NCBI RefSeq assembly: GCF_018343535.1
Contig: NZ_JAGYPF010000001.1
Location: 186,001-250,000 of the forward strand
Direction: 5' to 3'
DNA from: Neobacillus rhizophilus
Lineage (GTDB): Bacteria; Bacillota; Bacilli; Bacillales; Cytobacillaceae
DNA length: 64,000 nt
In this document: piece after piece, positions 1-9,553 of the stretch
Numbering within the stretch: position 1 is the stretch's first letter
Layout of the letters: the number at the start of each line of letters is the position of its first letter
Position numbers and translations under genes: made by a program
The notes under the pieces: model-generated
Databases searched by the model: none
Seen by the model: the letters and a program-made list of their open reading frames with translations, nothing else
Told to the model about the DNA's origin: nothing

Positions 1-933
1 TTGCCTTGGGGGAAAGAAGATCCGGTAAACGTGAAACAAGGGGACATACGTCCACTTAAGACTGCCCTTACTTCATATTATGAAATTACCGTGTTGACCA
101 AGCCGCTTCTTGAAAAAATTGCTCAGCTTTCAACGAATTTAGAGTTGAAGGAGCTCGTATCAGAAGGAAATGAAGAAAAATTAAGGGAATATATAGATGG
201 GCGAGATCTACTTGATCTAGTGCAAAATTTTGGAGCTTGGGGAGAAACAGCACAAGAGTTTGTCTCTGTGCTGCGAAAAATTCCACCTCGCTTGTACTCT
301 ATTGCCAGCAGTTTAACAGCTAACCCAGACGAGGTTCATTTGACAATTGGCGCTGTTCGCTATCATACCAACGGCCGTGAACGCAAGGGCGTCTGCTCGA
401 TTTTAACAGCGGAACGTCTTGAAGCGGGGGATACTCTGCCGATTTTCATTCAGCATAATGAAAACTTCAAGCTTCCAAACAATCCGGATGCACCAATCAT
501 AATGATCGGACCTGGTACAGGTGTAGCACCATTCCGCTCGTTTATGCAGGAGCGTGAAGAAACAGGAGCTGAAGGGAAATCTTGGATGTTCTTTGGAGAT
601 CAGCATTTTGTAACAGATTTCTTATATCAAACAGAATGGCAAAAATGGCTTAAAGATGGCGTGCTGACAAAAATGGATGTTGCCTTTTCACGGGATCAGG
701 CAGAAAAAGTATACGTGCAGCACCGTTTGCAAGAGCACAGTAAGGAATTATTCGCTTGGCTTGAAGAAGGTGCGTACATTTACATTTGCGGCGATGAAAA
801 GCATATGGCACATGATGTTCATATTACATTACTTGAAATTATTGAAAAAGAAGGCAATATGAGCCGTGAACAGGCGGCAGATTATCTTACTGCAATGCAG
901 CAGCAAAAACGTTACCAGCGTGACGTATATTGA
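1..933 (+). CDS. cysJ: Sulfite reductase [NADPH] flavoprotein alpha-component, C-terminal part (5' end outside window)
   Basis: This is the last 310 residues of the flavoprotein subunit that passes NADPH electrons through FAD and FMN to CysI, for cytoplasmic reduction of sulfite to sulfide. The visible part is the ferredoxin-reductase-like module. The FAD-binding RLYS motif is at about residues 97-100 of the fragment, the nucleotide-binding GPGTGVAPFR at 170-179, CGD at 263-265, and the family's aromatic C-terminus RYQRDVY is intact. The reading frame is open at base 1, so the N-terminal flavodoxin domain and the start lie upstream. cysI follows immediately, with its ribosome site just after this stop, so the two form one operon. 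Identification is firm. Confidence 0.95.
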   Translation: MPWGKEDPVNVKQGDIRPLKTALTSYYEITVLTKPLLEKIAQLSTNLELKELVSEGNEEKLREYIDGRDLLDLVQNFGAWGETAQEFVSVLRKIPPRLYSIASSLTANPDEVHLTIGAVRYHTNGRERKGVCSILTAERLEAGDTLPIFIQHNENFKLPNNPDAPIIMIGPGTGVAPFRSFMQEREETGAEGKSWMFFGDQHFVTDFLYQTEWQKWLKDGVLTKMDVAFSRDQAEKVYVQHRLQEHSKELFAWLEEGAYIYICGDEKHMAHDVHITLLEIIEKEGNMSREQAADYLTAMQQQKRYQRDVY

Positions 934-960
934 TTGGATTTGAAAGGAGTCTTTTTCAAC

Positions 961-2679
961 ATGGTGAACTCTATTTTAAAAGCACCGGATGGCCCGCCAA
1001 GCGATGTTGAGCGGATAAAAAAAGAAAGTAACTATTTGCGCGGCACATTGACAGAAGTCATGCTAGATCCACTCAGCTCTGGCATTCCCGACGATGACAA
1101 CCGCCTGATGAAACACCATGGCAGCTATCTCCAGGATGACAGGGATCTCCGTAATGAGCGCGCAAAGCAAAAACTTGAACCAGCTTATCAATTCATGCTT
1201 CGAGTCCGCTTGCCTGGGGGAGTGGCAACTCCTGAACAATGGCTTGTTATGGATGACCTTGCCGAAGAAAATGGCAATGGGACACTTAAAATAACAACTC
1301 GTCAAACTTTTCAAATGCACGGAATTTTAAAATGGAATATGAAAAATACCATTCAGCGAATTCATAATACGCTTTTAGATACCATTGCAGCATGCGGCGA
1401 TGTGAATCGAAATGTGTTGTCTACTTCCAATCCATATCAATCCGAAATTCATGGTGAAATATACGAATGGGCAAAGAAACTAAGTGACGATTTATTGCCA
1501 CGTACAAGAGCATACCATGAAATATGGCTCGATGAAGAAAAAGTGGCCGGAACGCCTGAAGTGGATGATATTGAACCGATGTACGGTCCACTTTATTTGC
1601 CGCGTAAGTTTAAAATCGCGCTGGCCATTCCTCCAACAAACGACGTCGATGTCTTTTCTAACGACCTTGGTTTTATTGCGATTGTGGAAGATGGTAATTT
1701 GGTTGGATTTAATGTTGCTATTGGCGGCGGTATGGGAAGTACGCATGGTGATAAAGCAACATATCCACAGTTGGCTAAGATCATAGGCTTCTGTAAACCT
1801 GAACAGCTATATGATGTGGCAGAAAAAACGATTACTATTCAGCGCGATTATGGCAATCGGTCAGAGCGCAAAAACGCACGCTTCAAGTACACTGTTGACC
1901 GCCTCGGACTGGAAACTGTCATAGAAGAACTTGAAAACCGCCTTGGCTGGCGCCTCGAAGAAGCGAAGCCATACTATTTCGAAAGTAACGGCGACCGGTA
2001 CGGCTGGGTAAAAGGGGTTGGCGGAAAATGGCATTATACCCTTTTTATTGAGGGTGGACGGGTAAAGGATTATGATGATTATAAACTAAAGACTGGCTTG
2101 CGCGAAATTGCTAAAATCCATACCGGCGAGTTCCGTCTTACAACGAATCAGAACCTGATCATTGCCAATGTATCCAGCCAGAAGAAGAAAAAGATTACCG
2201 AACTGATGGACCAATATGGTTTAACGGATGGGAAGCATCATTCAGCCCTACGCCGCAGCTCGATGGCATGTGTAGCACTTCCAACATGCGGATTGGCCAT
2301 GGCGGAAGCAGAACGCTATTTACCTAAGTTAATTGATAAGATTGAGGATATTATTAATGAAAATGGTCTTCGTGACCAGGAAATTACCATTCGTATGACA
2401 GGCTGCCCGAACGGCTGTGCACGTCCTGGACTGGGTGAAATTGCTTTTATGGGTAAAGCAGTCGGAAAATATAATATGTACCTTGGAGCCGCTTTTGACG
2501 GCAGCCGACTTAACAAGATGTACCGTGAAAACATTGGGGAAGAAGAAATATTAAAAGAACTTCGTGTTCTTCTCTCACGCTATGCCAAAGAACGCGAGGA
2601 AGGCGAGTACTTCGGTGACTTTGTCATCCGTGCCGGTATCATCAAAGCAACGACTGACGGTACGAATTTCCATGATTAA
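961..2679 (+). CDS. cysI: Sulfite reductase [NADPH] hemoprotein beta-component
   Basis: This is the catalytic subunit of assimilatory sulfite reductase, carrying siroheme and a [4Fe-4S] cluster and reducing sulfite to sulfide by six electrons. The 572 residues match the usual length of about 570. The four cluster ligands are present as CX5C (Cys437, Cys443) and CX3C (Cys482, Cys486 in TGCPNGC). The N-terminal ILKAPDG and the [12 protein letters not shown] segment are typical of Bacillus CysI. I chose ATG 961 because AAAGGAG lies 11 bases upstream; the frame is also open from a TTG at 934, which would overlap that ribosome site. The gene follows cysJ directly. Confidence 0.97.
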   Translation: MVNSILKAPDGPPSDVERIKKESNYLRGTLTEVMLDPLSSGIPDDDNRLMKHHGSYLQDDRDLRNERAKQKLEPAYQFMLRVRLPGGVATPEQWLVMDDLAEENGNGTLKITTRQTFQMHGILKWNMKNTIQRIHNTLLDTIAACGDVNRNVLSTSNPYQSEIHGEIYEWAKKLSDDLLPRTRAYHEIWLDEEKVAGTPEVDDIEPMYGPLYLPRKFKIALAIPPTNDVDVFSNDLGFIAIVEDGNLVGFNVAIGGGMGSTHGDKATYPQLAKIIGFCKPEQLYDVAEKTITIQRDYGNRSERKNARFKYTVDRLGLETVIEELENRLGWRLEEAKPYYFESNGDRYGWVKGVGGKWHYTLFIEGGRVKDYDDYKLKTGLREIAKIHTGEFRLTTNQNLIIANVSSQKKKKITELMDQYGLTDGKHHSALRRSSMACVALPTCGLAMAEAERYLPKLIDKIEDIINENGLRDQEITIRMTGCPNGCARPGLGEIAFMGKAVGKYNMYLGAAFDGSRLNKMYRENIGEEEILKELRVLLSRYAKEREEGEYFGDFVIRAGIIKATTDGTNFHD

Positions 2680-2710
2680 ATAACTAGAGAAGATAACACA
2701 TGAGCATAAA

Positions 2711-2786
2711 AAAGGGTCCTGTTTTCCACACTCCTAAAGCTTAACGCTTTAATGGTGTTGGGGGACAGGACCTTTAACGTTTTTAT
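2711..2786. terminator. Bidirectional terminator hairpin between cysI and the EamA gene
   Basis: GGTCCTGT (2715-2722) pairs with ACAGGACC (2765-2772), enclosing a second small stem (TAAAGC/GCTTTA). It is flanked by an A-run on one side and TTT..TTTTT on the other, and lies between two convergent genes. Palindromes of this GGTCCTGT..ACAGGACC type look like dispersed repeats, not unique terminators. Confidence 0.75.
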
Positions 2787-2791
2787 CACAT

Positions 2792-3691
2792 TTAAGCAGT
2801 TTGGATCAGGCCTTTTTTATTTTTATTGCTTGACGTTTGGTAGCTTGTAAAAACAGCTCCTGCGATCGTTATAATACCTCCTAAAAGGGTTATAAAGGAT
2901 ATTTTCTCATGTAGGAGCAATACTCCGAACACGACGGTCCAAACGGGCAGTAAATTGATAAATGGTGCTGCAAGTGCTGGTCCAACCATTTCGACTCCAG
3001 CACTCCAGGAAAAGAAGGCTACAACCGAAGCCAGTGTACTTACATAAATGACAGCCAGCCACGCCGAGCCGGTCATATGAATCATTCCCGTATCAACTGT
3101 GCCGATACAGCTTAATGCGCTTAGGAGGGTGCCGTAAAAAGATGCTCCGGCAGTCATGGTCAGCGGGTCTATACTTTTCCCATATTTTTTGCCGAGAACC
3201 GTATACATTCCCCAAGCCAAACAAGATAACAGAATCTCAATTTCTCCGATTAGGGAGCTTTGGGACGCCCCGCCTTGTTTTCCCTGAATTAAAATCATCA
3301 CGCCAATCACGGAAATGATAGCACCAATCCACGATTTAGCATGAATTTTATCCTTTAAGACAAACGGAGTAAATAGTAAAATGGCAATCGGAATCCCGGC
3401 AGAAATCATTCCTGCGTGCGAAGCGCTTAATGATCTTAATCCTAAGTAATTTAAGGTTGAAAAAGCAAAGACCCCAAAAAACCCAAGAATCAAAAATTCC
3501 TTCCATTTTTTTAAGATAGGGAAATCCATTTTATTAAAAGCAAGTATTCCCCAAAGAAGGATCGTCGATATTCCCCACCGTATCGTGTTTAGCAGTGTTG
3601 CCGGCAGAGCCGGTGCCAGAAAACGTCCGCATATGTAGTTACCGCCCCAAAGAATAGTGGCTAAGATTAATAGTGCAACACCTTTTTTCAT
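2792..3691 (-). CDS. EamA-family (DMT superfamily) transporter
   Basis: This is a probable inner-membrane metabolite exporter of the drug/metabolite transporter superfamily. The 299 residues are mostly hydrophobic and fit ten transmembrane helices in two EamA repeats. The first begins near MKKGVALLILATILWGGNY; the second starts around residue 150 with EIEILLSCLAWGMYTVLGKKYG. The short cytoplasmic tail is Lys/Asn-rich. It converges on cysI across a shared hairpin and diverges from the aminotransferase at 3931. The family exports amino acids, purines, sugars or other small molecules, and nothing here identifies the substrate. Confidence 0.88.
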   Translation of the reverse strand: MKKGVALLILATILWGGNYICGRFLAPALPATLLNTIRWGISTILLWGILAFNKMDFPILKKWKEFLILGFFGVFAFSTLNYLGLRSLSASHAGMISAGIPIAILLFTPFVLKDKIHAKSWIGAIISVIGVMILIQGKQGGASQSSLIGEIEILLSCLAWGMYTVLGKKYGKSIDPLTMTAGASFYGTLLSALSCIGTVDTGMIHMTGSAWLAVIYVSTLASVVAFFSWSAGVEMVGPALAAPFINLLPVWTVVFGVLLLHEKISFITLLGGIITIAGAVFTSYQTSSNKNKKGLIQTA

Positions 3692-3930
3692 GTAGATTAC
3701 CCTTTCTAGTTAGTCTGAAACATTCTGTTTATACTATTAAATTATAATACTACTTTGAAAATATTTAGGAAAGCGAATGGTTTCAATTTTTCAAAACATT
3801 TAGAAATAAATTCTTGCATCTAAGGATTTTATATTATACTATTTAAAATAATATCAATTTTCAATTATATGCTTTAGTAAAATAGCATTATATTGAACTA
3901 TTTATTTTTCAAAAAAGGAAGCGACTAACA

Positions 3931-5121
3931 TTGAATTATCCATTTGCATCTCGTACTCAAAGCTTTGAATCATCTGCTGTCAGGGACATCCTAAAGGTAA
4001 CACAGCAGGCACATGTCATTTCATTTGCCGGAGGACTGCCTGCCGAGGACATTTTCCCAGTGGAAGCGGTAAGAACTGCCTACGATAAAGTTTTTTCCTC
4101 AGGAAACAACGCCTTACAATACGGTTTGACCGAAGGCTTTATTCCGCTTCGTGAAATGATTCAAGTAAAAATGGAGCGTAAGGGGATTAAATCTTCCCCT
4201 GAAAATATATTGGTAACAACAGGATCCCAGCAGGTTATTGATTTGTTCTCAAGAGTCATGCTAAACGAAGGGGATGTCGTGCTCACCGAGGATCCTACAT
4301 ACCTATCAGCCTTACAGGTGTTCCACTCATACGGAGCAGAGGTAATTGCAGTACACAGTGATCAGGAGGGAATGGACCCAGAGGATTTAAAGGTTAAACT
4401 GGAACAATACCAGCCTAAATTTGTTTATGTAATTCCAACTTTCTCAAATCCAGATGGCAAGGTTTGGAGCGCAGAAAGACGCCAGCAATTACTAAACCTT
4501 TGCTATCAATATAATATTCTTATATTAGAAGACGATCCATACGGGGATATTCAATTCCATGAACACGAGCATTACCAGCCGCTGGCATCACTTGATGAGC
4601 AACGTACCCATGTCGTTTATACGAGTACCTTCTCGAAATCCGTTGTTCCTGCACTGCGCACAGGCTGGGTAACCGGTCCGATCGAAATCATTCAAATGAT
4701 GGCGAAAGCCAAGCAAATGAACGATTTGCATTCAAGCAGTCTAGACCAACAGGCTCTTTATTATTTGCTGCGTGATTTTGATTTGGATTCCCATATTCAG
4801 ACAATCCGCCGAGAGTATTATCATCGAATGACGATTATGCGGGATTACCTTGCAAAGCTCGGCACTGACTTGTTCAAATGTGCTGAACCCAAAGGCGGCA
4901 TGTTTATGTGGGTGGAAGCAAATGAAGAGATTAACACCACCGCGTTGCTTCACCAGGCAGTTGAAAAGGGTGTAGCCTTCGTGCCAGGTGCGCCATTCTA
5001 TGTAGGTCAGCCAAAGTATAACACCTTCCGCCTAAACTTCAGCCATTCTTCACCTGAACGGATTCAGGAGGGGATGGACCGGTTGGTAAGTGTCCTGCTG
5101 AAGCCGGCGCATTCTAAATAA
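3931..5121 (+). CDS. PLP-dependent aminotransferase, class I/II (2-aminoadipate aminotransferase / LysN-like)
   Basis: This is a cytoplasmic fold-type I aminotransferase of the MocR/LysN type, without the GntR DNA-binding domain. The 396 residues match stand-alone members. The start FASRTQSFESSAVRDIL and the FAGGLPAEDIFP segment (residues 33-44) are characteristic. The PLP Schiff-base lysine is Lys236 in STFSKSVVPALRTGW, and the phosphate/carboxylate-binding FRLNFSH is near the C-terminus. The start is TTG, with AAAAGGAA about 11 bases upstream. Relatives act on branched-chain, aromatic or aminoadipate substrates. It is monocistronic, ending at a strong terminator, and the 240-bp AT-rich gap upstream is shared with the divergent EamA gene. 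Confidence 0.9.
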   Translation: MNYPFASRTQSFESSAVRDILKVTQQAHVISFAGGLPAEDIFPVEAVRTAYDKVFSSGNNALQYGLTEGFIPLREMIQVKMERKGIKSSPENILVTTGSQQVIDLFSRVMLNEGDVVLTEDPTYLSALQVFHSYGAEVIAVHSDQEGMDPEDLKVKLEQYQPKFVYVIPTFSNPDGKVWSAERRQQLLNLCYQYNILILEDDPYGDIQFHEHEHYQPLASLDEQRTHVVYTSTFSKSVVPALRTGWVTGPIEIIQMMAKAKQMNDLHSSSLDQQALYYLLRDFDLDSHIQTIRREYYHRMTIMRDYLAKLGTDLFKCAEPKGGMFMWVEANEEINTTALLHQAVEKGVAFVPGAPFYVGQPKYNTFRLNFSHSSPERIQEGMDRLVSVLLKPAHSK

Positions 5122-5131
5122 ATTTAAATTG

Positions 5132-5168
5132 AAAAAGTGTTAAGGATTAATTTCCTTAACACTTTTTT
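5132..5168 (+). terminator. Rho-independent terminator after the aminotransferase
   Basis: The stem AAAAGTGTTAAGGA / TTCCTTAACACTTTT has a 5-base loop and runs straight into a T-run. Confidence 0.9.
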
Positions 5169-5288
5169 TGATGAGTTAATACTCACTCATTGGTAAATTT
5201 CGACAACATTTTTAACCTATATTTGTTATGATTTCAGTCGTAAACGGAAAATGTCCAACCTATACCTTTACGGAAAAGGGGTAATTAA

Positions 5289-6059
5289 ATGAACCGCAGC
5301 CAATTGCGAATCATTGATTTAAGTGTTCCATTGGATATTAGGGCTAAGGAGCCGTTCCCTCCTGAAATCATCTATGAATCGCACGAACAGGGGGCCGAGC
5401 AGGCGGCCAAAATCCTAGGCTTAAAGGCCAGTGATTTTCCGGACGGCGCTGCCTGGGCGGTAGAAACGGTCACGCTGACAACTCACACCGGAACACATGT
5501 TGACGCTCCGTGGCATTATGCGGCCAAAACAGCCGGAGAACCATCTAGGACAATTGACCAACTTCCGCTCGAATGGTTCTATGGCCATGGAGTTCTCTTT
5601 GATTTTAGCGACAGGGAAACGGGCTATGAAATCAAAATAGAAGATCTGGAAAAGCAATTGGAAGAAATGAATTATCAGTTGCAGCCCTATGATATCGTCT
5701 TAATCAGGACGGATGCTGACAAAAAATACTTCGAAGAAAACTACGCGGCAATGCACGCAGGCGTTTCGGCGGATGCAACACGCTGGCTCATTCAAAAAGG
5801 AATAAAAGTCATGGGAACAGACGGTTGGGGCTGGGACATTCCGCTTTATCATCAGGCCGCCGATTATAAGCAAAATCCGCGTGATGGCGTCCTGTGGGCG
5901 GCCCATTATGTTGGAAAGGAAGCAGAATATTGCCAAATTGAAAAATTAGCAAACTTGGATTTACTGCCAAAACGTTTCGGCTTCAAAGTAGCGGTTTTTC
6001 CGGTGAAAATAACAGGTGCCAGCGCAGGCTGGGCGAGACCAGTTGCCATTTTTGAATAA
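5289..6059 (+). CDS. Cyclase-family metal-dependent hydrolase (kynurenine formamidase / isatin hydrolase fold)
   Basis: This 256-residue protein belongs to the cyclase family (PF04199), which includes arylformamidase KynB and isatin hydrolase. The family's metal-binding signature is present as HTGTHVDAPWHY at residues 66-77 (His66, His70, Asp72, His76). A second conserved segment, VMGTDGWGWD, is near residue 176. The N-terminus RIIDLSVPLD is standard. It is co-transcribed with the FAH-family gene 14 bases downstream. The pair suggests ring or amide hydrolysis followed by C-C or C-O hydrolysis of a carboxylic acid, probably in degradation of an aromatic or heterocyclic compound. The substrate is unknown. 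No other kynurenine-pathway gene is nearby, so I do not call it kynB. Confidence 0.85.
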   Translation: MNRSQLRIIDLSVPLDIRAKEPFPPEIIYESHEQGAEQAAKILGLKASDFPDGAAWAVETVTLTTHTGTHVDAPWHYAAKTAGEPSRTIDQLPLEWFYGHGVLFDFSDRETGYEIKIEDLEKQLEEMNYQLQPYDIVLIRTDADKKYFEENYAAMHAGVSADATRWLIQKGIKVMGTDGWGWDIPLYHQAADYKQNPRDGVLWAAHYVGKEAEYCQIEKLANLDLLPKRFGFKVAVFPVKITGASAGWARPVAIFE

Positions 6060-6073
6060 AGGAGAAAATAGGA

Positions 6074-6979
6074 ATGAAATTTATAACATTTATTGATGCA
6101 AACGGCCGCCAAAAAGCCGGCTGGATTAAGGATGAGTACGTCTATGATATGAATCTCGTCAGCAACGGTGAGCTGCCTGACAATCTATTAGAATTAATTA
6201 AAAATTACAATGCATATCTGCCTATCCTGAAGAGTTTGGAAGACCTTGCAAAGCCGTCTTATCAGTTAAGCGAGGTTCAATTAACTGCACCGCTGCCGAA
6301 CCCGCCGAGTGTAAGAGACTTTATGGCCTTTGAACTTCATGTATTGAATGCCAGGAAACTAACTGGCCGCAAGGTACCCGAAGAATGGTATGAAATACCT
6401 GCTTTTTATTTTACCAACCATTTAGTTTTGTCGGGCCACAATCAAAAAATAGCACGCCCGCCCGGCTGCCAAGCATTGGATTATGAACTGGAGCTGGGCT
6501 GCATCATTGGCAGAGAAGGGAAGAATATCAATGCAGAGGATGCCGAGGATTATATTTTTGGCTACACCATATTCAATGATTGGTCAGCACGTGACCTGCA
6601 ACAGAAGGAAATGAAAATTGGTCTGGGGCCAGCAAAAGGGAAAGACTTTGCGACAACAATCGGACCTGTCATCGTCACTAAGGATGAGCTTGAAAAATAT
6701 CGTTCCGGCCGTGGCTTTGATTTAACGATGACGGCCAAGGTAAATGGAGAATTGCTTTCGAAAGGAAATGCCAAAGATCTCTATTACTCATTTGGGCAAA
6801 TGATCGAAAGGGCATCAGCTGGAGTCACGCTCTACCCGGGAGATATCCTTGGATCCGGCACCGTTGGAACAGGCTGCCTTCTGGAGCTTGGACAAGAGGT
6901 TCACAGTTGGTTAGAGCCCGGCGATACCGTGGAGCTGGAAATCACCGGGATCGGAAAATTGAAGAACCAGATCATTTAA
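6074..6979 (+). CDS. Fumarylacetoacetate hydrolase (FAH)-family protein
   Basis: This is a cytoplasmic enzyme of the FAH fold (PF01557), a family that hydrolyses, decarboxylates or isomerises beta-dicarbonyl-like acids using Mg2+. At 301 residues it has a divergent N-terminal part (1-75) and the catalytic domain at about 80-298. The metal-binding acids are in LDYELELGCIIG (Glu138 and Glu140) and FNDWSARD (Asp169). GKDFATTIGPVI (189-200) and GDILGSGTVGTG (256-267) are the usual active-site stretches. ATG 6074 is preceded by AAAGGAG. It forms a two-gene operon with the cyclase-family gene. The exact reaction cannot be told from sequence. Confidence 0.88.
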   Translation: MKFITFIDANGRQKAGWIKDEYVYDMNLVSNGELPDNLLELIKNYNAYLPILKSLEDLAKPSYQLSEVQLTAPLPNPPSVRDFMAFELHVLNARKLTGRKVPEEWYEIPAFYFTNHLVLSGHNQKIARPPGCQALDYELELGCIIGREGKNINAEDAEDYIFGYTIFNDWSARDLQQKEMKIGLGPAKGKDFATTIGPVIVTKDELEKYRSGRGFDLTMTAKVNGELLSKGNAKDLYYSFGQMIERASAGVTLYPGDILGSGTVGTGCLLELGQEVHSWLEPGDTVELEITGIGKLKNQII

Positions 6980-7006
6980 TTCTTATTTGAGACATTTTTT
7001 ACTTTT

Positions 7007-7810
7007 TCAGAGTGTTCTGCTTTCTGAAGCTGCCTTCACGCGAGGGCGGCTTTCTTTATACCACTGATAGCAAAAAATAACGACAATAATAAGATCAATT
7101 GCATCGCCTCCATAGTACATTAACATACCCCCTAACTCAGCCTGCCCAGCTGGAACTCCTGCAGGCGGATGTGCATAGATGTACTTGGAAAGGATTCCGT
7201 GCCCGGCAAACGCTGCTACCATCACAATTCCACGGTATACAAAGCTTCTTCGATGCGGTATTGGATCAATATAAACATGCGCGGAGGTAAATATATATCC
7301 TCCAAGAAAGACATGTAAATGGACTGCCACGTAAACAAGGGTGTGTTTATGCATAGTCAAATAAAGGTCACTTGTATAAAGAACCCAAAGTCCTCCGACG
7401 TTTAGCAGGGAAGCAACAACCGGATCACCAAGAAACAGAAAGTACCTCTTTTTTAAAAAGGAAACTAGTCTCCGCGCTGTGATAACATTCAATGTTCTTA
7501 GGATTAGTGTCAGAGGAGCCGCTAGTACCATTAACAAGGGAGCCAGCATGCCTAAAAGCAGGTGGCCGAGCATATGTGCGGTAAAATCCTGATGTGCCCG
7601 CACAGCTAAGGGTCCGCTAACCGCGGCAACAGCACAACATATAGCTAAAACAAAGAAAAATGTCCGGTTCGACGGCCATGATTTTTTACGGTATTTTAAT
7701 AAGGAAATTGCTAACAGATACAAAAATAATACCAGCACGAGCGGTATTAAAAGGACAACCTGTAAAAATGTATCGTCCAAATAGTGAGTAACATGATTAT
7801 TGGAGTGCAT
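7007..7810 (-). CDS. CtaG-like cytochrome c oxidase assembly-type membrane protein
   Basis: This 267-residue polytopic membrane protein belongs to the caa3_CtaG family (PF09678), whose Bacillus subtilis founder is needed for caa3 oxidase assembly. Six to seven hydrophobic helices are visible. The family's histidine-rich pattern is present: HMLGHLLLGMLAPLLMVLAAP, HLHVFLGGYIF and GHGILSKYIYAH. The gene overlaps the DUF2243 gene by 14 bases, so the two are translationally coupled. No oxidase structural genes are nearby, so this is probably a paralogue working with DUF2243 and not the primary assembly factor. Confidence 0.82.
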   Translation of the reverse strand: MHSNNHVTHYLDDTFLQVVLLIPLVLVLFLYLLAISLLKYRKKSWPSNRTFFFVLAICCAVAAVSGPLAVRAHQDFTAHMLGHLLLGMLAPLLMVLAAPLTLILRTLNVITARRLVSFLKKRYFLFLGDPVVASLLNVGGLWVLYTSDLYLTMHKHTLVYVAVHLHVFLGGYIFTSAHVYIDPIPHRRSFVYRGIVMVAAFAGHGILSKYIYAHPPAGVPAGQAELGGMLMYYGGDAIDLIIVVIFCYQWYKESRPRVKAASESRTL

Positions 7811-8300
7811 TTTCTGTCAGCTCTCCTGAGGGCGAAGATTTTCTCCGTGCCCGGCGTAGAAGAATGAAGCCTGCGATTATCATCATAATTGCTAGAACGT
7901 TCCACACGATGTCATAGGGAATGATTTCAACGTTATAGCGAATCTGGTGCAGCTTCATCAGTTTGTGCTGTATGATGCCATCATATAGATTAAATAAACC
8001 TGCACCGAGGCACATGCCTGCTGACCATCTTGTTGTCTCCCATGCGTTCCGGCGCCGCAAGTCTGCCACCATAAACAGTGCCCCTACAGTCGCAATCCAA
8101 CTAAATGCGTGGAAAAGTCCATCAGAAACCAGACCGATACCAGTAGTGGATTTGTCATAGAAGTGATGCCAGTGGAGAAGCTGGTGAAAAACAGTTTCAT
8201 CTATAAATGCCACTAATCCTAGACCAAACAGGAAGCCCGACCAAACATTTCGTGTAGAATAAACTTCTTGCTTATTTTTTTGTTTAATCGTTACAGCCAT
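7797..8300 (-). CDS. DUF2243 membrane protein
   Basis: This 167-residue integral membrane protein has about four hydrophobic helices and the DUF2243 pattern: GFLFGLGLVAFIDETVFHQLLHWHHFYD near the N-terminus, GLFHAFSWIAT, and GAGLFNLYDGIIQHKLMKLHQIRY. His and Asp residues lie at helix ends. Its function is unknown. It is repeatedly found beside CtaG-like proteins, as here, and the overlap with the downstream gene argues for a shared complex or process at the membrane. It is transcribed divergently from the TAXI-TRAP binding protein. Confidence 0.85.
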   Translation of the reverse strand: MAVTIKQKNKQEVYSTRNVWSGFLFGLGLVAFIDETVFHQLLHWHHFYDKSTTGIGLVSDGLFHAFSWIATVGALFMVADLRRRNAWETTRWSAGMCLGAGLFNLYDGIIQHKLMKLHQIRYNVEIIPYDIVWNVLAIMMIIAGFILLRRARRKSSPSGELTENALQ

Positions 8301-8466
8301 ATTACCATCCTCATTATTTTCCTATTATTACTTTATCCGAAATAGAAAAGCCATAATCAAGAATTAGGACTAAAGCACCAATTTAACCGTAAATGACAAG
8401 TTTCCTCCTTCTACTTAATAAAAATAGTTACGACAGATAGAAAATTTTTAAAGGGGGATCTTACAA

Positions 8467-9474
8467 TTGAAAAAGAAAAAGTTTCTTCTCTCTATGATTT
8501 TTGTTGTGGTCATGTCTATGATTCTGGCAGCATGCGGTTCCAGCACGAAGGAGGAGGAAGAGACCACAACCGGGACAAGCGGCGGTGAAAAAGCAGAAGA
8601 GAAGCCAAAATTCATCAGTATTTTGACCGGTGGAACAGGCGGGACCTATTATCCACTGGGCGGTTCTTTTGCGAAGATTATTAAGGATGCCACAGGAATC
8701 GAAGCAAACGCTGAGACTTCAGGAGCTTCCGCAGAAAATATGAACACCTTAAAAAATGGTGACGGAGAAATTGCTTTCACCCAGACCGATATTGCGGCTT
8801 ATGCTGTTGACGGTAAGCTGATGTTCAAGGAAAAGGTCGGAAATATTAAGGCCATTGCCACCCTCTATCCGGAAACCATTCAAATTGTCACGACAAAGAA
8901 ATCAGGTATCAAATCCATAGCAGATTTGAAGGGGAAAAAAGTTTCTGTGGGAGCACCAGGTTCCGGAACAGCAGCAAATGCAGAGCAAATTCTCGAAGTG
9001 CATGGCCTTAGCTTCAAGGATATTCAAAAGCAGGACCTTTCCTTTGACGAATCGACTCAAGGAATTCAGGACGGGACGATTGATGCAGCATTTGTAACGG
9101 CAGGTACGCCAACTGGAGCCGTAGAAAGTCTATCTGCCACAGAAGACGTGGTGATTGTTCCAATTGCCCAGGATAAAATCGACGCGCTGATTAAAAAGTA
9201 TCCTTACTATATCAAGGATGAAGTTCCACCCGGTACTTATGGACTCAGTTCTGTGGTTTCTACTGTAGCTGTCCAGGCCATGCTTGTAGCAAGAAGTGAC
9301 CTGTCCGAACAAGTCGTATACGATATTACGAAAGCCATTTTTGAAAATCTCGATAAAGTGACCCATGCCAAAGGGAAGCTCATTAAAGTGGAGAATGCCC
9401 TAAATGGGGTAGGGATCGATGTCCATCCGGGAGCAAAAAAATACTTTGATGAGAAAGGCGTCAAAGCCCAATAA
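8467..9474 (+). CDS. TAXI-family TRAP transporter solute-binding lipoprotein
   Basis: This is the extracytoplasmic solute receptor of a TRAP transporter (TAXI, TRAP-associated extracytoplasmic immunogenic family), lipid-anchored in this Gram-positive. At 335 residues it has a Lys-rich signal sequence, the lipobox LAAC (20-23), an acidic Thr-rich linker to about residue 48, then the binding domain. That domain starts with the family signature TGGTGGTYYPLG (55-66) and contains ASAENMNTLKNGDGEIAFTQ. The start is TTG, with AAAGGGGG upstream. The permease follows after a DUF1850 gene. TAXI systems often take up dicarboxylates or glutamate-like acids; the substrate here is not inferable. Confidence 0.93.
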   Translation: MKKKKFLLSMIFVVVMSMILAACGSSTKEEEETTTGTSGGEKAEEKPKFISILTGGTGGTYYPLGGSFAKIIKDATGIEANAETSGASAENMNTLKNGDGEIAFTQTDIAAYAVDGKLMFKEKVGNIKAIATLYPETIQIVTTKKSGIKSIADLKGKKVSVGAPGSGTAANAEQILEVHGLSFKDIQKQDLSFDESTQGIQDGTIDAAFVTAGTPTGAVESLSATEDVVIVPIAQDKIDALIKKYPYYIKDEVPPGTYGLSSVVSTVAVQAMLVARSDLSEQVVYDITKAIFENLDKVTHAKGKLIKVENALNGVGIDVHPGAKKYFDEKGVKAQ

Positions 9475-9495
9475 AACTATCTTGTTCACATATGT

Positions 9496-9536
9496 TGACC
9501 GGCTCTGGCAAACGCTAGCCGGTCTCGTTTTCTTCA
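9496..9536 (+). terminator. Intra-operon hairpin after the TRAP binding-protein gene
   Basis: GACCGGCT (9497-9504) pairs with AGCCGGTC (9517-9524), followed by TCGTTTTCTTC. This weak terminator or mRNA-stabilising stem would keep the binding protein more abundant than the permease. Confidence 0.55.
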
Positions 9537-9553
9537 TTATTTAAGGAGGAAAA

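Noticed and set aside
5289..6059. kynB in a tryptophan degradation operon
   Set aside because: No tryptophan dioxygenase or kynureninase gene is adjacent; the FAH partner points to another pathway.
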